Shown piece after piece: positions 1 through 7,773 of a stretch of 44,922 nucleotides of DNA. The translations under genes and the position numbers were made by a program. The notes beneath the pieces were generated by a model, which saw only the letters and a list, made by a program, of their open reading frames with translations, did no database searches and had not been told where the DNA came from. Origin of the DNA: an uncultured Eubacteriales bacterium. GTDB taxonomy: Bacteria > Bacillota > Clostridia > Oscillospirales > CAG-272. Location: the NCBI GenBank assembly GCA_934394585.1, contig CAKRQU010000014.1, positions 1 through 44,922 of the forward strand. The letters run 5' to 3'. Position 1 is the stretch's first letter. Every line of letters begins with the position of its first letter.

Positions 1-73
1 GAATAGCTCAGTTGGCTAGAGCATTCGGTTCATACCCGGAGGGTCGTGGGTTCAAGTCCAACTTCCGCTACCA
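1..73 (+). tRNA. tRNA-Met (CAT), 5' end cut by window
   Basis: The sequence folds as a tRNA with a CAT anticodon in the loop TTCATAC, closed by the stem TTCGG/CCGGA, and a T-arm GTGGG-TTCAAGT-CCAAC. The 3' acceptor strand TTCCGCT plus A and an encoded CCA end at base 73. Only the last three bases (GAA) of the 5' acceptor strand are inside the window, so four bases are missing. Overall sequence is most like elongator Met tRNA of Firmicutes; a CAT anticodon could also be Ile2 after lysidine modification, which cannot be excluded. A small GCCGAC/GTCGGC hairpin lies at 74-93 between this tRNA and the next one, possibly used in processing. Confidence 0.9.
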
Positions 74-100
74 GCCGACTGCTATTTGTCGGCTTTATAA

Positions 101-175
101 GGCCCGGTGGTCAAGCGGCTAAGACACCGCCCTTTCACGGCGGTAACACGAGTTCGATTCTCGTCCGGGTCACCA
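101..175 (+). tRNA. tRNA-Glu (TTC)
   Basis: Complete cloverleaf. The acceptor stem is GGCCCGG paired with CCGGGTC (one G-T pair), the anticodon stem CCGCC/GGCGG holds the loop CTTTCAC with anticodon TTC, the T-arm contains GAGTTCGATTCTC, and CCA is encoded at 173-175. It sits 27 bp after the tRNA-Met and is followed at once by a strong terminator, so the two are probably one tRNA transcript. Confidence 0.95.
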
Positions 176-180
176 AACGA

Positions 181-220
181 AACAAATCCGAACCGATTGT
201 CGGTTCGGATTTGTTTTTTT
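181..220 (+). terminator. Intrinsic terminator of the tRNA operon
   Basis: A perfect 15-bp stem AACAAATCCGAACCG / CGGTTCGGATTTGTT with a five-base loop runs straight into a T-tract. It starts five bases after the tRNA-Glu CCA end. Confidence 0.9.
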
Positions 221-243
221 ACTGAGAGTATTAGACTATAATG

Positions 244-275
244 AAGAGCGAGGTCACGCGACATCGCTCTTTTCG
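244..275 (+). terminator. Second hairpin with T-tract (possible back-up terminator)
   Basis: AAGAGCGA pairs with TCGCTCTT, with an inner GTC/GAC stem around ACGC, and TTTT follows. A TATAAT-like hexamer at 237-242 lies just before it without a good -35 box. It may be a second terminator for the tRNA operon or the end of a very short transcript; nothing else is visible in 176-320. Confidence 0.45.
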
Positions 276-320
276 GCTATATGTACATGTTTTTTACGTG
301 TAGTTTTGCGATTTTTACGA

Positions 321-349
321 TTGAAATATACTATAATATATGCTATAAT
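321..349 (+). promoter_or_regulatory. Sigma-A promoter for the LRR protein unit
   Basis: TTGAAA (321-326), a 17-bp spacer and a perfect TATAAT (344-349). Transcription should start near 356, about 15 bp before the small ORF at 371 and 185 bp before the leucine-rich-repeat gene. Confidence 0.75.
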
Positions 350-370
350 AAATAAAATGATGATACTTTT

Positions 371-487
371 ATGCCGACGTTATATTATGATGCATGCTGC
401 TGCCGCCGGTGCGGTATTGATCCCGACAATTTCACGCAGGCAGATCTTGACAGGCTGCAGGAAATTTTGGATGATGAAGACGAATAA
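371..487 (+). CDS. Small Cys-rich acidic-tailed protein (38 aa), unrecognised
   Basis: An ATG-to-TAA frame of 38 codons that reads MPTLYYDACCCRRCGID and then an acidic, helix-like tail ending in LDDEDE. The N-terminal half has four cysteines (CCCRRC), which could bind metal; the C-terminal half is rich in D, E, L and Q, which is typical of real coding rather than random AT-rich sequence. It starts about 15 bases after the predicted transcription start and 53 bp before the leucine-rich-repeat gene. No clear ribosome site precedes the ATG, so translation would be nearly leaderless. No function can be named; it could also be a remnant of a longer gene. Confidence 0.42.
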   Translation: MPTLYYDACCCRRCGIDPDNFTQADLDRLQEILDDEDE

Positions 488-539
488 AATTAAAAAAGCA
501 TGGACGGAAAAAGATAAATTATGAAAGGAAAAAGCAAAA

Positions 540-1541
540 ATGGCAAAGAAAGATATGATCCCCGCGAAAGAGATCGATACATATATGACGGACGGACAAT
601 CGGATGAGATAAAGGTACTTCTCTCGGAATACAAAGACAAGCTTGCCACTGTAGAGGCTAAGCGGAAGACAAAAACCGTAAAAGATGAAAATGCTTTATC
701 TTTGATTGAGGCAAAAGCAAAACTAAAATTTCAGTTGCTGGACGACGGAACATACGAGATAACAGGTAAAAAAGGAAACAAACCCCAAATTTCAATACCG
801 GAGCTGATCGACGGAGTAAAAGTAACAAGCATAGGAAGCAGGGCTTTCTATGAAGACATCTTTGCGAATGTAAGGGTCGTAAGCTTTGTGATTCCGGATA
901 GCGTAAGCCAAATAGGAAAAAGTGCTTTTTCAAGTTGCAGTAAGCTAAAAGAGATAACCATACCGAAGCGGGTCAGTACTATATCGGAAGGCACTTTCTG
1001 GGGATGCAGTTCTCTTGAAAAAGCAGTGCTCCCGCCGCTGCTTACAAGTATCGGTGAAAGCGCATTCCGGAACTGCACGAGCCTTGTAAGCCTGACGATA
1101 CCGGACGGTGTGACAAGCATAGATCGCAATGCCTTCAAAGGCTGTACGAGCCTCGCAAGCATAACGATACCCGACAGCGTGACGAGCATCGGTACAGGTT
1201 CCTTTGAAGGCTGCGAGAACCTTACAAATGTTATAATAGGCAATGGTGTGACGAGCATAGGGATGTTTGTATTTCATGATTGCAAAAACCTTGCAAGTAT
1301 CACCATACCGGACGGTGTGACGAGCATAAACGAGTATTCGTTCTACGGTTGCACGGGCCTTGCGAGCATTACAATAGGCAGCGGCGTGACGAGCATCGGT
1401 AACAGCGCATTGTCATACTGCAAGAATCTCAGCAACGTAAAATTTAATGGCACAGTCGAGCAATTTTTATCAATCAAAGGACATGAAAACTTCAGTGCGT
1501 CGGAAGTTATCTGCACGGACGGCACGGCGAAGCTGAAATGA
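540..1541 (+). CDS. BspA-type leucine-rich repeat protein (333 aa)
   Basis: After a Lys/Glu-rich N-terminal region (about residues 1-65, probably helical) come roughly nine 23-residue repeats of the form VTSIGxxAFxGCxxLxSITIPDG (residues about 90-310). This is the BspA/TpLRR class (LRR_5), known from surface proteins of Bacteroides, Treponema and many gut Firmicutes, where it is linked to binding. There is no signal peptide, transmembrane segment or cell-wall anchor, so this copy is probably cytoplasmic or exported in an unknown way. The C-terminal end (VKFNGTVEQFLSI, then VICTDGT) is the usual cap of clostridial members. AAAGGA at 524-529 is the ribosome site. Repeats are also alike at DNA level (recurring TGACGAGCAT), which points to expansion by duplication. 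Confidence 0.85.
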   Translation: MAKKDMIPAKEIDTYMTDGQSDEIKVLLSEYKDKLATVEAKRKTKTVKDENALSLIEAKAKLKFQLLDDGTYEITGKKGNKPQISIPELIDGVKVTSIGSRAFYEDIFANVRVVSFVIPDSVSQIGKSAFSSCSKLKEITIPKRVSTISEGTFWGCSSLEKAVLPPLLTSIGESAFRNCTSLVSLTIPDGVTSIDRNAFKGCTSLASITIPDSVTSIGTGSFEGCENLTNVIIGNGVTSIGMFVFHDCKNLASITIPDGVTSINEYSFYGCTGLASITIGSGVTSIGNSALSYCKNLSNVKFNGTVEQFLSIKGHENFSASEVICTDGTAKLK

Positions 1542-1691
1542 ATAAAGAATAACGGGAGAAACAAAAATGAAAGAAAAAGATTGATCAGTTACAAAAGAAA
1601 AGAGCGGCGGAAGCAGGGCAAGTATTGCTTTATGAGGAATGGTTACGGTAAAAAATAAAATCCCGCAAAAATCAGGCGACAGGAGGTAAAT

Positions 1692-2246
1692 ATGTCACAG
1701 ATTACAAAAAGAGCGCTCGAGCAATCGCTGAAAAATCTTTTGCTGAAGAAACCGCTGACAAAAATCACCATCAATGATATTGCCGAGGATTGCGGCATAA
1801 ACAGGATGACATTTTATTATCATTTCAAAGATATTTACGATCTCGTGGAATGGTCATGTCTGGAGGACGCGAGAAAAGCGCTGGAAGAAAAGAAAACCCA
1901 CGACACGTGGCAGGAGGGCTTTCTCAATATATTCGAAGCGGTGCTCGCAAACAAACCTTTTATAATGAATGTCTACCGTTGCGTAGACCGCGAGCAGGTG
2001 GAAAAATATTTAAAGCCGCTTACCGACAATCTCATCATGGGCGTCATAGAAGAGCAGTCGGCAGGGATAACCGTGCGCGAAGAAGATAAGGAATTTATCG
2101 CGCGGGTTTATTCATATATATTCATAGGCATTATGCTCGACTGGATAAAAGACGATATGAAAGCGGATCCGAAACTGATAGTGGATAAGCTCGCCGCGCT
2201 GATAAAAGATTCTCTTTGCGATGCGCTCTTGCGCTTCAAAATATGA
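1692..2246 (+). CDS. TetR/AcrR family transcriptional regulator (184 aa)
   Basis: The N-terminal 55 residues form a TetR-type helix-turn-helix (ITINDIAEDCGINRMTFYYH). The C-terminal part has the YSYIFIGIMLDWIKDD segment typical of the DhaS-like subgroup (TetR_C_8 type). AGGAGG sits eight bases before the ATG. The next gene downstream, in the same direction, is oleate hydratase; between them lie a hairpin terminator with a perfect palindromic core and a separate promoter. This regulator may therefore control ohyA in response to a fatty acid or a related compound, but that is inference from position only. Confidence 0.85.
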   Translation: MSQITKRALEQSLKNLLLKKPLTKITINDIAEDCGINRMTFYYHFKDIYDLVEWSCLEDARKALEEKKTHDTWQEGFLNIFEAVLANKPFIMNVYRCVDREQVEKYLKPLTDNLIMGVIEEQSAGITVREEDKEFIARVYSYIFIGIMLDWIKDDMKADPKLIVDKLAALIKDSLCDALLRFKI

Positions 2247-2289
2247 TTTTTTTATCGGAAAAGGCAAAATGATAAAATTTTTTACAGAT

Positions 2290-2327
2290 AAAAGCGCTTT
2301 GATAAAACATTTATCAAGGTGCTTTTT
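2290..2327 (+). terminator. Terminator of the TetR gene; core is a perfect palindrome
   Basis: The core TTGATAAA-ACA-TTTATCAA (2299-2317) is a perfect inverted repeat. It extends outward through GC and GT pairs to a 17-bp stem and ends in TTTTT. It ends eight bases before the -35 box of the oleate hydratase promoter, so it could serve both as a terminator and as an operator for the TetR protein. Confidence 0.65.
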
Positions 2328-2334
2328 CTGCTTA

Positions 2335-2362
2335 TTGAAAACCCCGTAAAAATGGCTATACT
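2335..2362 (+). promoter_or_regulatory. Promoter of oleate hydratase
   Basis: TTGAAA (2335-2340), a 16-bp spacer and TATACT (2357-2362). The ribosome site AGGAGG follows at 2384-2389, seven bases before the start codon. Confidence 0.6.
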
Positions 2363-2395
2363 ATAGTCGTAAAATAAATTTTCAGGAGGTTTTCC

Positions 2396-4189
2396 ATGTA
2401 TTACTCAGCAGGAACTTATGAATCATTCGCGCATCCCGAGAAGCCGAAGGATGCAGACAAAAAATCCGCTTATATAATCGGTACCGGTCTTGCCGGACTT
2501 ACGGCAGCCTTCTATCTTGTACGCGACGGACAGGTAAAGGGCGGGCATATCCATCTTCTCGAAAAGCTGGAGCTTGCCGGAGGCAGCTGCGACGGACGCA
2601 AGGATATAACAAAAGGATTTTATATGCGCGGCGGTCGCGAAATGGACAATCATTTCGAGGTAATGTGGGATACATTCCGTGATGTTCCCTCGATAGAAAC
2701 ACCCGGAGTATCCGTGCTTGACGAATATTATTGGCTTAACAAGCACGACCCCAATTATTCTCTCTGCCGCGCCACGGTTAATCGCGGCGAGGATGCCCAC
2801 ACCGATAAAAAATTTGAGCTCGACAAAGATTCGGCTATGGCGCTTTCCAAACTTTTCCTCACGCCCGAAAAGGATCTGGAGGACAAGAAAATTTCCGATG
2901 TGCTGCCCGAAAGCTTCTGGCAGACGAATTTCTGGCTCTATTGGCAGACCATGTTTGCTTTCCAGCGCTGGTCGAGCGCGCTTGAAATGAAGCGTTATCT
3001 CTGCCGCTATGTTCATCATATCGACGGACTGCCCGATTTCAGCGCACTGCGCTTCACAAAATACAATCAGTATGAAAGCATGATATTGCCGCTCGTAAAA
3101 TATCTCGAATCGCACGGCGTGCGTATCGAATACGGTATGGATGTAAAAAATGTGATCATTGAAACCGAGGGCGACAGAAAGATTGCAAAGCAGATAGTAT
3201 ACGTAAAGGACGGCAAAGAGCAGACCATCGACCTCATCGAGGACGATCTCGTATTCATCACTAACGGCTGCTGCACGGATACATCCTGCTACGGCGACCA
3301 GACGCATGCCCCCGATCTTTCCGCCATCAGAAACGGATGCGGCGAATCATGGGATATGTGGAAAGCCATCGCGGCGCAGGCAAAGCACGGCGAATACGGC
3401 AATCCGGATAATTTCTGCGGAGATGTCGACGCCACAAACTGGATGAGTGCGACGGTAGCAACATCGGATGAAGAGGTTATAAGCCACATTATGAATATAT
3501 GCAAGCGCGACCCGCGTGCCGGCAAGGTCACGACAGGCGGCATCGTCACGGTAAAGGACAGCACCGACAACTGGTATCTCTCATGGACAATCAACCGCCA
3601 GCCGCAATTCAAATCTCAGGACAAAAACATGGTGCTCGTATGGCTTTATTCTCTCAATACAAATAAAGAGGGCAACTATGTAAAGAAAGCTATGCGCGAC
3701 TGCACGGGTGAAGAGATATGCCGCGAGTGGCTTTATCACATAGGCGTACCCACGGAGAAAATCGACGCGCTGGCAAAAGACGCCTGCAACACTACGACAT
3801 GCTACATGCCCTATATCAATGCGTTCTTCCAGCCGAGAAAGGAATCCGACCGCCCGAAGGTTGTGCCGGACGGCGCCGTAAACTTTGCCTTCATCGGTCA
3901 GTTTGCCGAAACACCCCGCGATACTATCTTCACGACGGAATATTCCATGAGAACAGGTATGGAATCCGTTTACACGCTGATGAATATCGACCGCGGCGTG
4001 CCAGAAGTATGGGGAAGCAAATATGATGTGCGTGAGCTTCTGCGCGCCTGCTACTATGCCATAGATAAGAAACCCATCACGGATATCAAGCTTTCCTTCA
4101 AGGAAAAGGAGCTTCTCAAGGTAGTGATGAAAAAGGTTCAGGGCACGGATATAGAAATACTGCTCAAGGAAAGCGGACTCATAAAATAA
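2396..4189 (+). CDS. ohyA: Oleate hydratase (MCRA family), 597 aa
   Basis: FAD-dependent fatty-acid hydratase that adds water to the cis-9 double bond of oleate to give 10-hydroxystearate; the family was first called myosin-cross-reactive antigen. The dinucleotide-binding signature GTGLAGLTAA lies at residues 29-38, with the acidic partner segment near residue 56. GGRE ends at Glu82 and Tyr201 follows WSSALEMKR; both have the same numbers as the catalytic Glu82 and Tyr201 of the Staphylococcus aureus enzyme. Length is normal for the family. In gut bacteria the enzyme detoxifies unsaturated fatty acids. It has its own promoter and terminator and so is a single-gene unit after the TetR gene. 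Confidence 0.95.
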   Translation: MYYSAGTYESFAHPEKPKDADKKSAYIIGTGLAGLTAAFYLVRDGQVKGGHIHLLEKLELAGGSCDGRKDITKGFYMRGGREMDNHFEVMWDTFRDVPSIETPGVSVLDEYYWLNKHDPNYSLCRATVNRGEDAHTDKKFELDKDSAMALSKLFLTPEKDLEDKKISDVLPESFWQTNFWLYWQTMFAFQRWSSALEMKRYLCRYVHHIDGLPDFSALRFTKYNQYESMILPLVKYLESHGVRIEYGMDVKNVIIETEGDRKIAKQIVYVKDGKEQTIDLIEDDLVFITNGCCTDTSCYGDQTHAPDLSAIRNGCGESWDMWKAIAAQAKHGEYGNPDNFCGDVDATNWMSATVATSDEEVISHIMNICKRDPRAGKVTTGGIVTVKDSTDNWYLSWTINRQPQFKSQDKNMVLVWLYSLNTNKEGNYVKKAMRDCTGEEICREWLYHIGVPTEKIDALAKDACNTTTCYMPYINAFFQPRKESDRPKVVPDGAVNFAFIGQFAETPRDTIFTTEYSMRTGMESVYTLMNIDRGVPEVWGSKYDVRELLRACYYAIDKKPITDIKLSFKEKELLKVVMKKVQGTDIEILLKESGLIK

Positions 4190-4210
4190 TCCGCAAAATT
4201 TCAGAAAATA

Positions 4211-4241
4211 AAATCCCGAAGACGAGTCTTCGGGATTTTTC
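4211..4241 (+). terminator. Intrinsic terminator of ohyA
   Basis: A perfect 12-bp stem AAATCCCGAAGA / TCTTCGGGATTT with a CGAG loop, followed by a T-tract, 22 bases after the stop codon. Confidence 0.9.
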
Positions 4242-4325
4242 TTTTGGCAAAAATGATTTACTGCGGTGATATCGGGGGTATTGCTTTCTCTGCCGCAGCT
4301 CGATGCGCATCTCGAAAGATAATAC

Positions 4326-4349
4326 AAAAAAGGAATCTCAGCGGATTCC
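4326..4349 (-). terminator. Hairpin with a T6 tract on the minus strand, no minus-strand gene nearby
   Basis: GGAATC pairs with GATTCC around a six-base loop. Read on the minus strand it is followed by TTTTTT, but no minus-strand gene precedes it. On the plus strand the trailing tract is weaker (CTTTACTTT). The rest of 4241-4390 holds no gene that I can see. Confidence 0.35.
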
Positions 4350-4392
4350 CTTTACTTTATTTCGAAACATATAATTTTTCCCGCCGCGGCAC

Positions 4393-4421
4393 TTGATATT
4401 TGCCTGTTTTTGTGATATTAT
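4393..4421 (+). promoter_or_regulatory. Sigma-A promoter of the phosphatase-to-comEC operon
   Basis: TTGATA (4393-4398), a 17-bp spacer and TATTAT (4416-4421). Transcription should start near 4428, about 33 bases before the first gene. Confidence 0.75.
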
Positions 4422-4460
4422 ATTACCGATTGATGCAATTTGTCGAAAAGGAGCGGGAAT

Positions 4461-5087
4461 ATGAGGATTTTTGCTATACGCCACGGAAGAACAAAGTGGA
4501 ACGACATGGGAAAAATCCAAGGCAGGACAGATATCCCGCTAAGTGAAGCGGGAGTGAAAAGCGCGCATGATCTCGCTTCCCAAATGCGTTCGCACGGGTA
4601 TATCCCGACGGGGATTTTCACAAGTCCGCTTTCGCGTGCATACGAAACGGCAAAGATAGTCGCCGCCGAATTTTCGCTCGTGCCCGAGACGGTGACGGAT
4701 TTTCGCGAAATGTCCTTCGGGCAGTGGGAAGGGCTTTCATGGGCGGAAATAACGGAAAAATACCCCGCGGAATTCAAAGCGTGGAATGATGATCGCACAG
4801 TCACTATTCCCGGCGGCGAATCGTATATAAATCTCACGCGCCGCATCATCCCCGAGCTTCGCCGCGCCTGCGAAAAATCCGACGGAGATTTTGCGATAGT
4901 GGCGCACGGGGCAGTGATAATGGCTATGCACGTAATATACGAGGGCATAGAATTTGAGAGCATAGATAAAATAATGCGGAATATAAAAAATTCCTCCGTC
5001 ACTGTTTTTGATGCAAAACGGATGCTCGAAAATGCGGAAAAATTCGAAAAATCGGGCAGACTTGATATAAGAAAAGGAAATAAATGA
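4461..5087 (+). CDS. Histidine phosphatase family protein (phosphoglycerate mutase-like), 208 aa
   Basis: The N-terminal MRIFAIRHGRT carries the RHG motif with the phospho-accepting His8. The acidic motif FREMSFGQWEG (about residue 80) and the second histidine in VAHG (about residue 146) complete the active site. Members of this branch hydrolyse small phosphate esters such as alpha-ribazole phosphate, sugar phosphates or phosphoglycerate; substrate cannot be read from sequence. The frame is open upstream to a TTG at 4440, but the ATG at 4461 has AAGGAG at the right distance and begins the fold exactly where the family does. First gene of a four-gene operon; the next starts three bases after its stop. 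Confidence 0.85.
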   Translation: MRIFAIRHGRTKWNDMGKIQGRTDIPLSEAGVKSAHDLASQMRSHGYIPTGIFTSPLSRAYETAKIVAAEFSLVPETVTDFREMSFGQWEGLSWAEITEKYPAEFKAWNDDRTVTIPGGESYINLTRRIIPELRRACEKSDGDFAIVAHGAVIMAMHVIYEGIEFESIDKIMRNIKNSSVTVFDAKRMLENAEKFEKSGRLDIRKGNK

Positions 5088-5090
5088 TTT

Positions 5091-6251
5091 ATGAAACTGA
5101 CACTTGTGGCGACCTGCCTTTTCGGGCTGGAAAAATTTCTCGGCGAGGAGATAGACGCGCTGGGTTATAAGCGCATCGAAACAATAGACGGCAGAGTTAC
5201 ATTTGAGGGCGACGAGGCGGCTGTGGCGCGGTGCAATATCCGGCTTCGCACGGCGGAGCGCCTTTATATAAAGATGGGGGAATTTGACGCGATGAATTTC
5301 ACCGATCTTTTCGACGGGACAAAATCCGTCGCATGGGAAAAGCTGATAGGCAAAAACGACGCTTTTCCGGTGAAGGGGCATTCGATAAAAAGCCTGCTGA
5401 CGAGCATACCCGATTGCCAGAGCATAATAAAAAAAGCGATGGCGACAAGACTGGGCGAAGCTTACGGGCTTTCCTACATGCCCGAAACGGGAATAAAATA
5501 TCAGATAGAGTTTTTCATATTGAAGGACAGGGCGAGCCTGATGATAGATACATCGGGTACCGCGCTCCACAAGCGCGGCTATCGCCCGCAGAATGCGCCG
5601 GCGCCTCTGCGCGAAACGCTGGCAGCCGCCATGGTAAAAATGGCGCGCCCGCGTGAAGACGTACTTTTCTGGGATCCTTTCTGCGGCTCGGGAACGATAC
5701 CGATTGAGGCGGCTATGCTGATGACAAATACGGCGCCCGGACTGAAGCGGAGCTTTGCCGCGGAGGATTTCCCCTTTATAGGCAAAGATGTATGGGAAAG
5801 CGCGAGAAAAGAAGCGCGCGACGCGATAAATACCGAAACGAAATTTGAAGCCTACGCTTCCGATTGCGACTACAGCGCGGTAAAGCTCGCCGCGACCTGC
5901 GTAAAGCAGGCAGGCATGGAAAAATATATAAAGGTTTTCGAAAAGAATGCGCTGGATATAAAGGCGGACGGCAGACGCGGCACGATAGTATGCAACCCGC
6001 CTTACGGCGAGCGGCTTTCCACTATTGCGGAATCCGAAAAGCTTTATCGCGATATGGGAAAAAGCTTCGCGCGGCTCTGCTCATGGCAGATATATGTGAT
6101 CACGTCAAATGAGAGCTTTGAGCGGCTGTACGGCAGGCGCGCGGATAAAAAGCGAAAGCTTTACAACGGCATGATACCGTGCGGCTTCTATCAGTTTTTC
6201 AAAAACGAAAAGAAGGATTATACGAGAGAAAAGAAGGATTTTACAAAATGA
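5091..6251 (+). CDS. THUMP-domain class I RNA methyltransferase (RlmL/YpsC-like, N2-guanine type), 386 aa
   Basis: The N-terminal part (about 1-155) has the ferredoxin-like and THUMP fold of rRNA/tRNA N2-guanosine methyltransferases. The SAM-binding loop is DPFCGSG starting at Asp195, and the catalytic NPPY motif starts at Asn302, as expected for base-amino methylation. The closest families are Bacillus YpsC and the N-terminal half of E. coli RlmL, which modify 23S rRNA; the exact target is not provable here. The tail is Lys-rich (KNEKKDYTREKKDFTK). Its stop codon overlaps the ATG of galT (ATGA), so translation is probably coupled. Confidence 0.88.
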   Translation: MKLTLVATCLFGLEKFLGEEIDALGYKRIETIDGRVTFEGDEAAVARCNIRLRTAERLYIKMGEFDAMNFTDLFDGTKSVAWEKLIGKNDAFPVKGHSIKSLLTSIPDCQSIIKKAMATRLGEAYGLSYMPETGIKYQIEFFILKDRASLMIDTSGTALHKRGYRPQNAPAPLRETLAAAMVKMARPREDVLFWDPFCGSGTIPIEAAMLMTNTAPGLKRSFAAEDFPFIGKDVWESARKEARDAINTETKFEAYASDCDYSAVKLAATCVKQAGMEKYIKVFEKNALDIKADGRRGTIVCNPPYGERLSTIAESEKLYRDMGKSFARLCSWQIYVITSNESFERLYGRRADKKRKLYNGMIPCGFYQFFKNEKKDYTREKKDFTK

Positions 6252-7753
6252 TAAGCGAAAGAATAAAGCAGCTTGTAAATTACGGGATAAAAAAATCGCT
6301 CATTTCCGAGGCGGACAGGATTTATATAACAAATCTCCTGCTCGACGCCATGGGCGAGCAGAGCTATGAGGAGCCGGGTGACGTGCCGGAGGCACCTCTC
6401 GAGGAAATACTCGGCGCGCTCTGCGACGCAGCCGAGGAAAAGGGAATTATCGCGGAAAAGGGAAGCGTGGTGCGCCGCGATCTTTTCGATACGCGCCTGA
6501 TGGGAATACTCACGCCGCGCCCCTCCGAAGTAATCGCGAAATTCCGCAGCGAATACGAAAAATCCCCGGAGGCGGCTACGGATTTTTATTACGATTTCAG
6601 CAAAAATACGGACTATATCCGTACATACCGCGTGAAAAAAGATATACGCTGGACAGTGCCGAGCGAATTCGGCGAGATAGACATCACGATAAATCTTTCC
6701 AAACCCGAAAAGGACCCGAAAGATATCGCCCTCGCCAAGCAGCAGAAGCAGGCGGGCTATCCGAAATGCGCGCTTTGCCCGCAGTCGGAGGGCTATGCGG
6801 GAAATATGAGCGCCGCGCCGCGTGAAAATCACCGCATTATACCAATCACGCTCGGAGGAGAAAAATGGTTTTTCCAGTATTCGCCTTATGTTTATTACAA
6901 TGAACATTGCATAGCGCTTTCCGCCGAGCATACGCCCATGAACGTATGCATAAAAACAGTGGAGCGCATGCTTGATTTCATAGATATTTTCCCGCATTAT
7001 TTTATCGGAAGCAATGCGGGTCTGCCGATAGTCGGCGGTTCTATTCTGTCGCACGATCACATGCAGGGCGGCAGATATGAATTTGCCATGGAGCGCGCGG
7101 AAACGGAAAGGGAATTCCGCTTTGCGGGATTTGAAAACGTGAATGCGAAAATAGTGAAATGGCCGCTTTCCGTAATACGTCTGCAAAGCGCCGATCGCGC
7201 CGATATAATGCGCCTTGCCGCGAAAATATTCGACGCATGGGGCGCGTATACCGATGAATCGGTAATGATTTATGCGGAAACCGAAACGGGAAAGCACAAT
7301 GCCATCACGCCGATAGCACGCCGCAAAAACGGCGGTTATGAGCTGGATATGGTACTGCGCAACAACCTGACCACTGCGGATCGCCCCATGGGGCTTTACC
7401 ATCCGCGCCCCGAATATCACAATATCAAAAAGGAAAATATCGGGCTCATCGAAGTAATGGGACTCGCCGTATTGCCGTCGCGCCTGAAAAAGGAACTCGC
7501 CGCCGTGGCGGACGCCGTGCTTGCAGGCAAAAATATAGCCGATATACCCGAAATAGCAAAACATGCCGCGTGGTTTGAAAGTTTTCGCGGAAATTATGAT
7601 ATAACCCCCGAAAATATAAACGAAATACTGCTCCGTGAAACGGGAAATACGTTTGTTCGCGTGCTTTGCGACTGCGGCGTATTCAAACGCGACGAAGCGG
7701 GCAAGGCGGCTTTTGATAAATTCATAGATTTTGTAAACAGATACGATAACTGA
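6248..7753 (+). CDS. galT: UDP-glucose--hexose-1-phosphate uridylyltransferase, GalT class 2 (501 aa)
   Basis: Enzyme of the Leloir pathway that exchanges UMP between UDP-glucose and galactose-1-phosphate. It belongs to the longer Firmicutes class of GalT, not the E. coli class. The active-site HxHxQ motif is HDHMQ with His269, His271 and Gln273; the middle histidine is expected to carry UMP. A CALC motif at about residue 177 (PKCALCPQSEGYAG) is usual for this class. The frame extends upstream inside the methyltransferase gene, but the ATG at 6248 has AAGAAGGA before it and forms an ATGA overlap. No galK or galE is visible in the window. Confidence 0.93.
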   Translation: MISERIKQLVNYGIKKSLISEADRIYITNLLLDAMGEQSYEEPGDVPEAPLEEILGALCDAAEEKGIIAEKGSVVRRDLFDTRLMGILTPRPSEVIAKFRSEYEKSPEAATDFYYDFSKNTDYIRTYRVKKDIRWTVPSEFGEIDITINLSKPEKDPKDIALAKQQKQAGYPKCALCPQSEGYAGNMSAAPRENHRIIPITLGGEKWFFQYSPYVYYNEHCIALSAEHTPMNVCIKTVERMLDFIDIFPHYFIGSNAGLPIVGGSILSHDHMQGGRYEFAMERAETEREFRFAGFENVNAKIVKWPLSVIRLQSADRADIMRLAAKIFDAWGAYTDESVMIYAETETGKHNAITPIARRKNGGYELDMVLRNNLTTADRPMGLYHPRPEYHNIKKENIGLIEVMGLAVLPSRLKKELAAVADAVLAGKNIADIPEIAKHAAWFESFRGNYDITPENINEILLRETGNTFVRVLCDCGVFKRDEAGKAAFDKFIDFVNRYDN

Positions 7754-7773
7754 GCTTTTGAGGAAATAAAATT

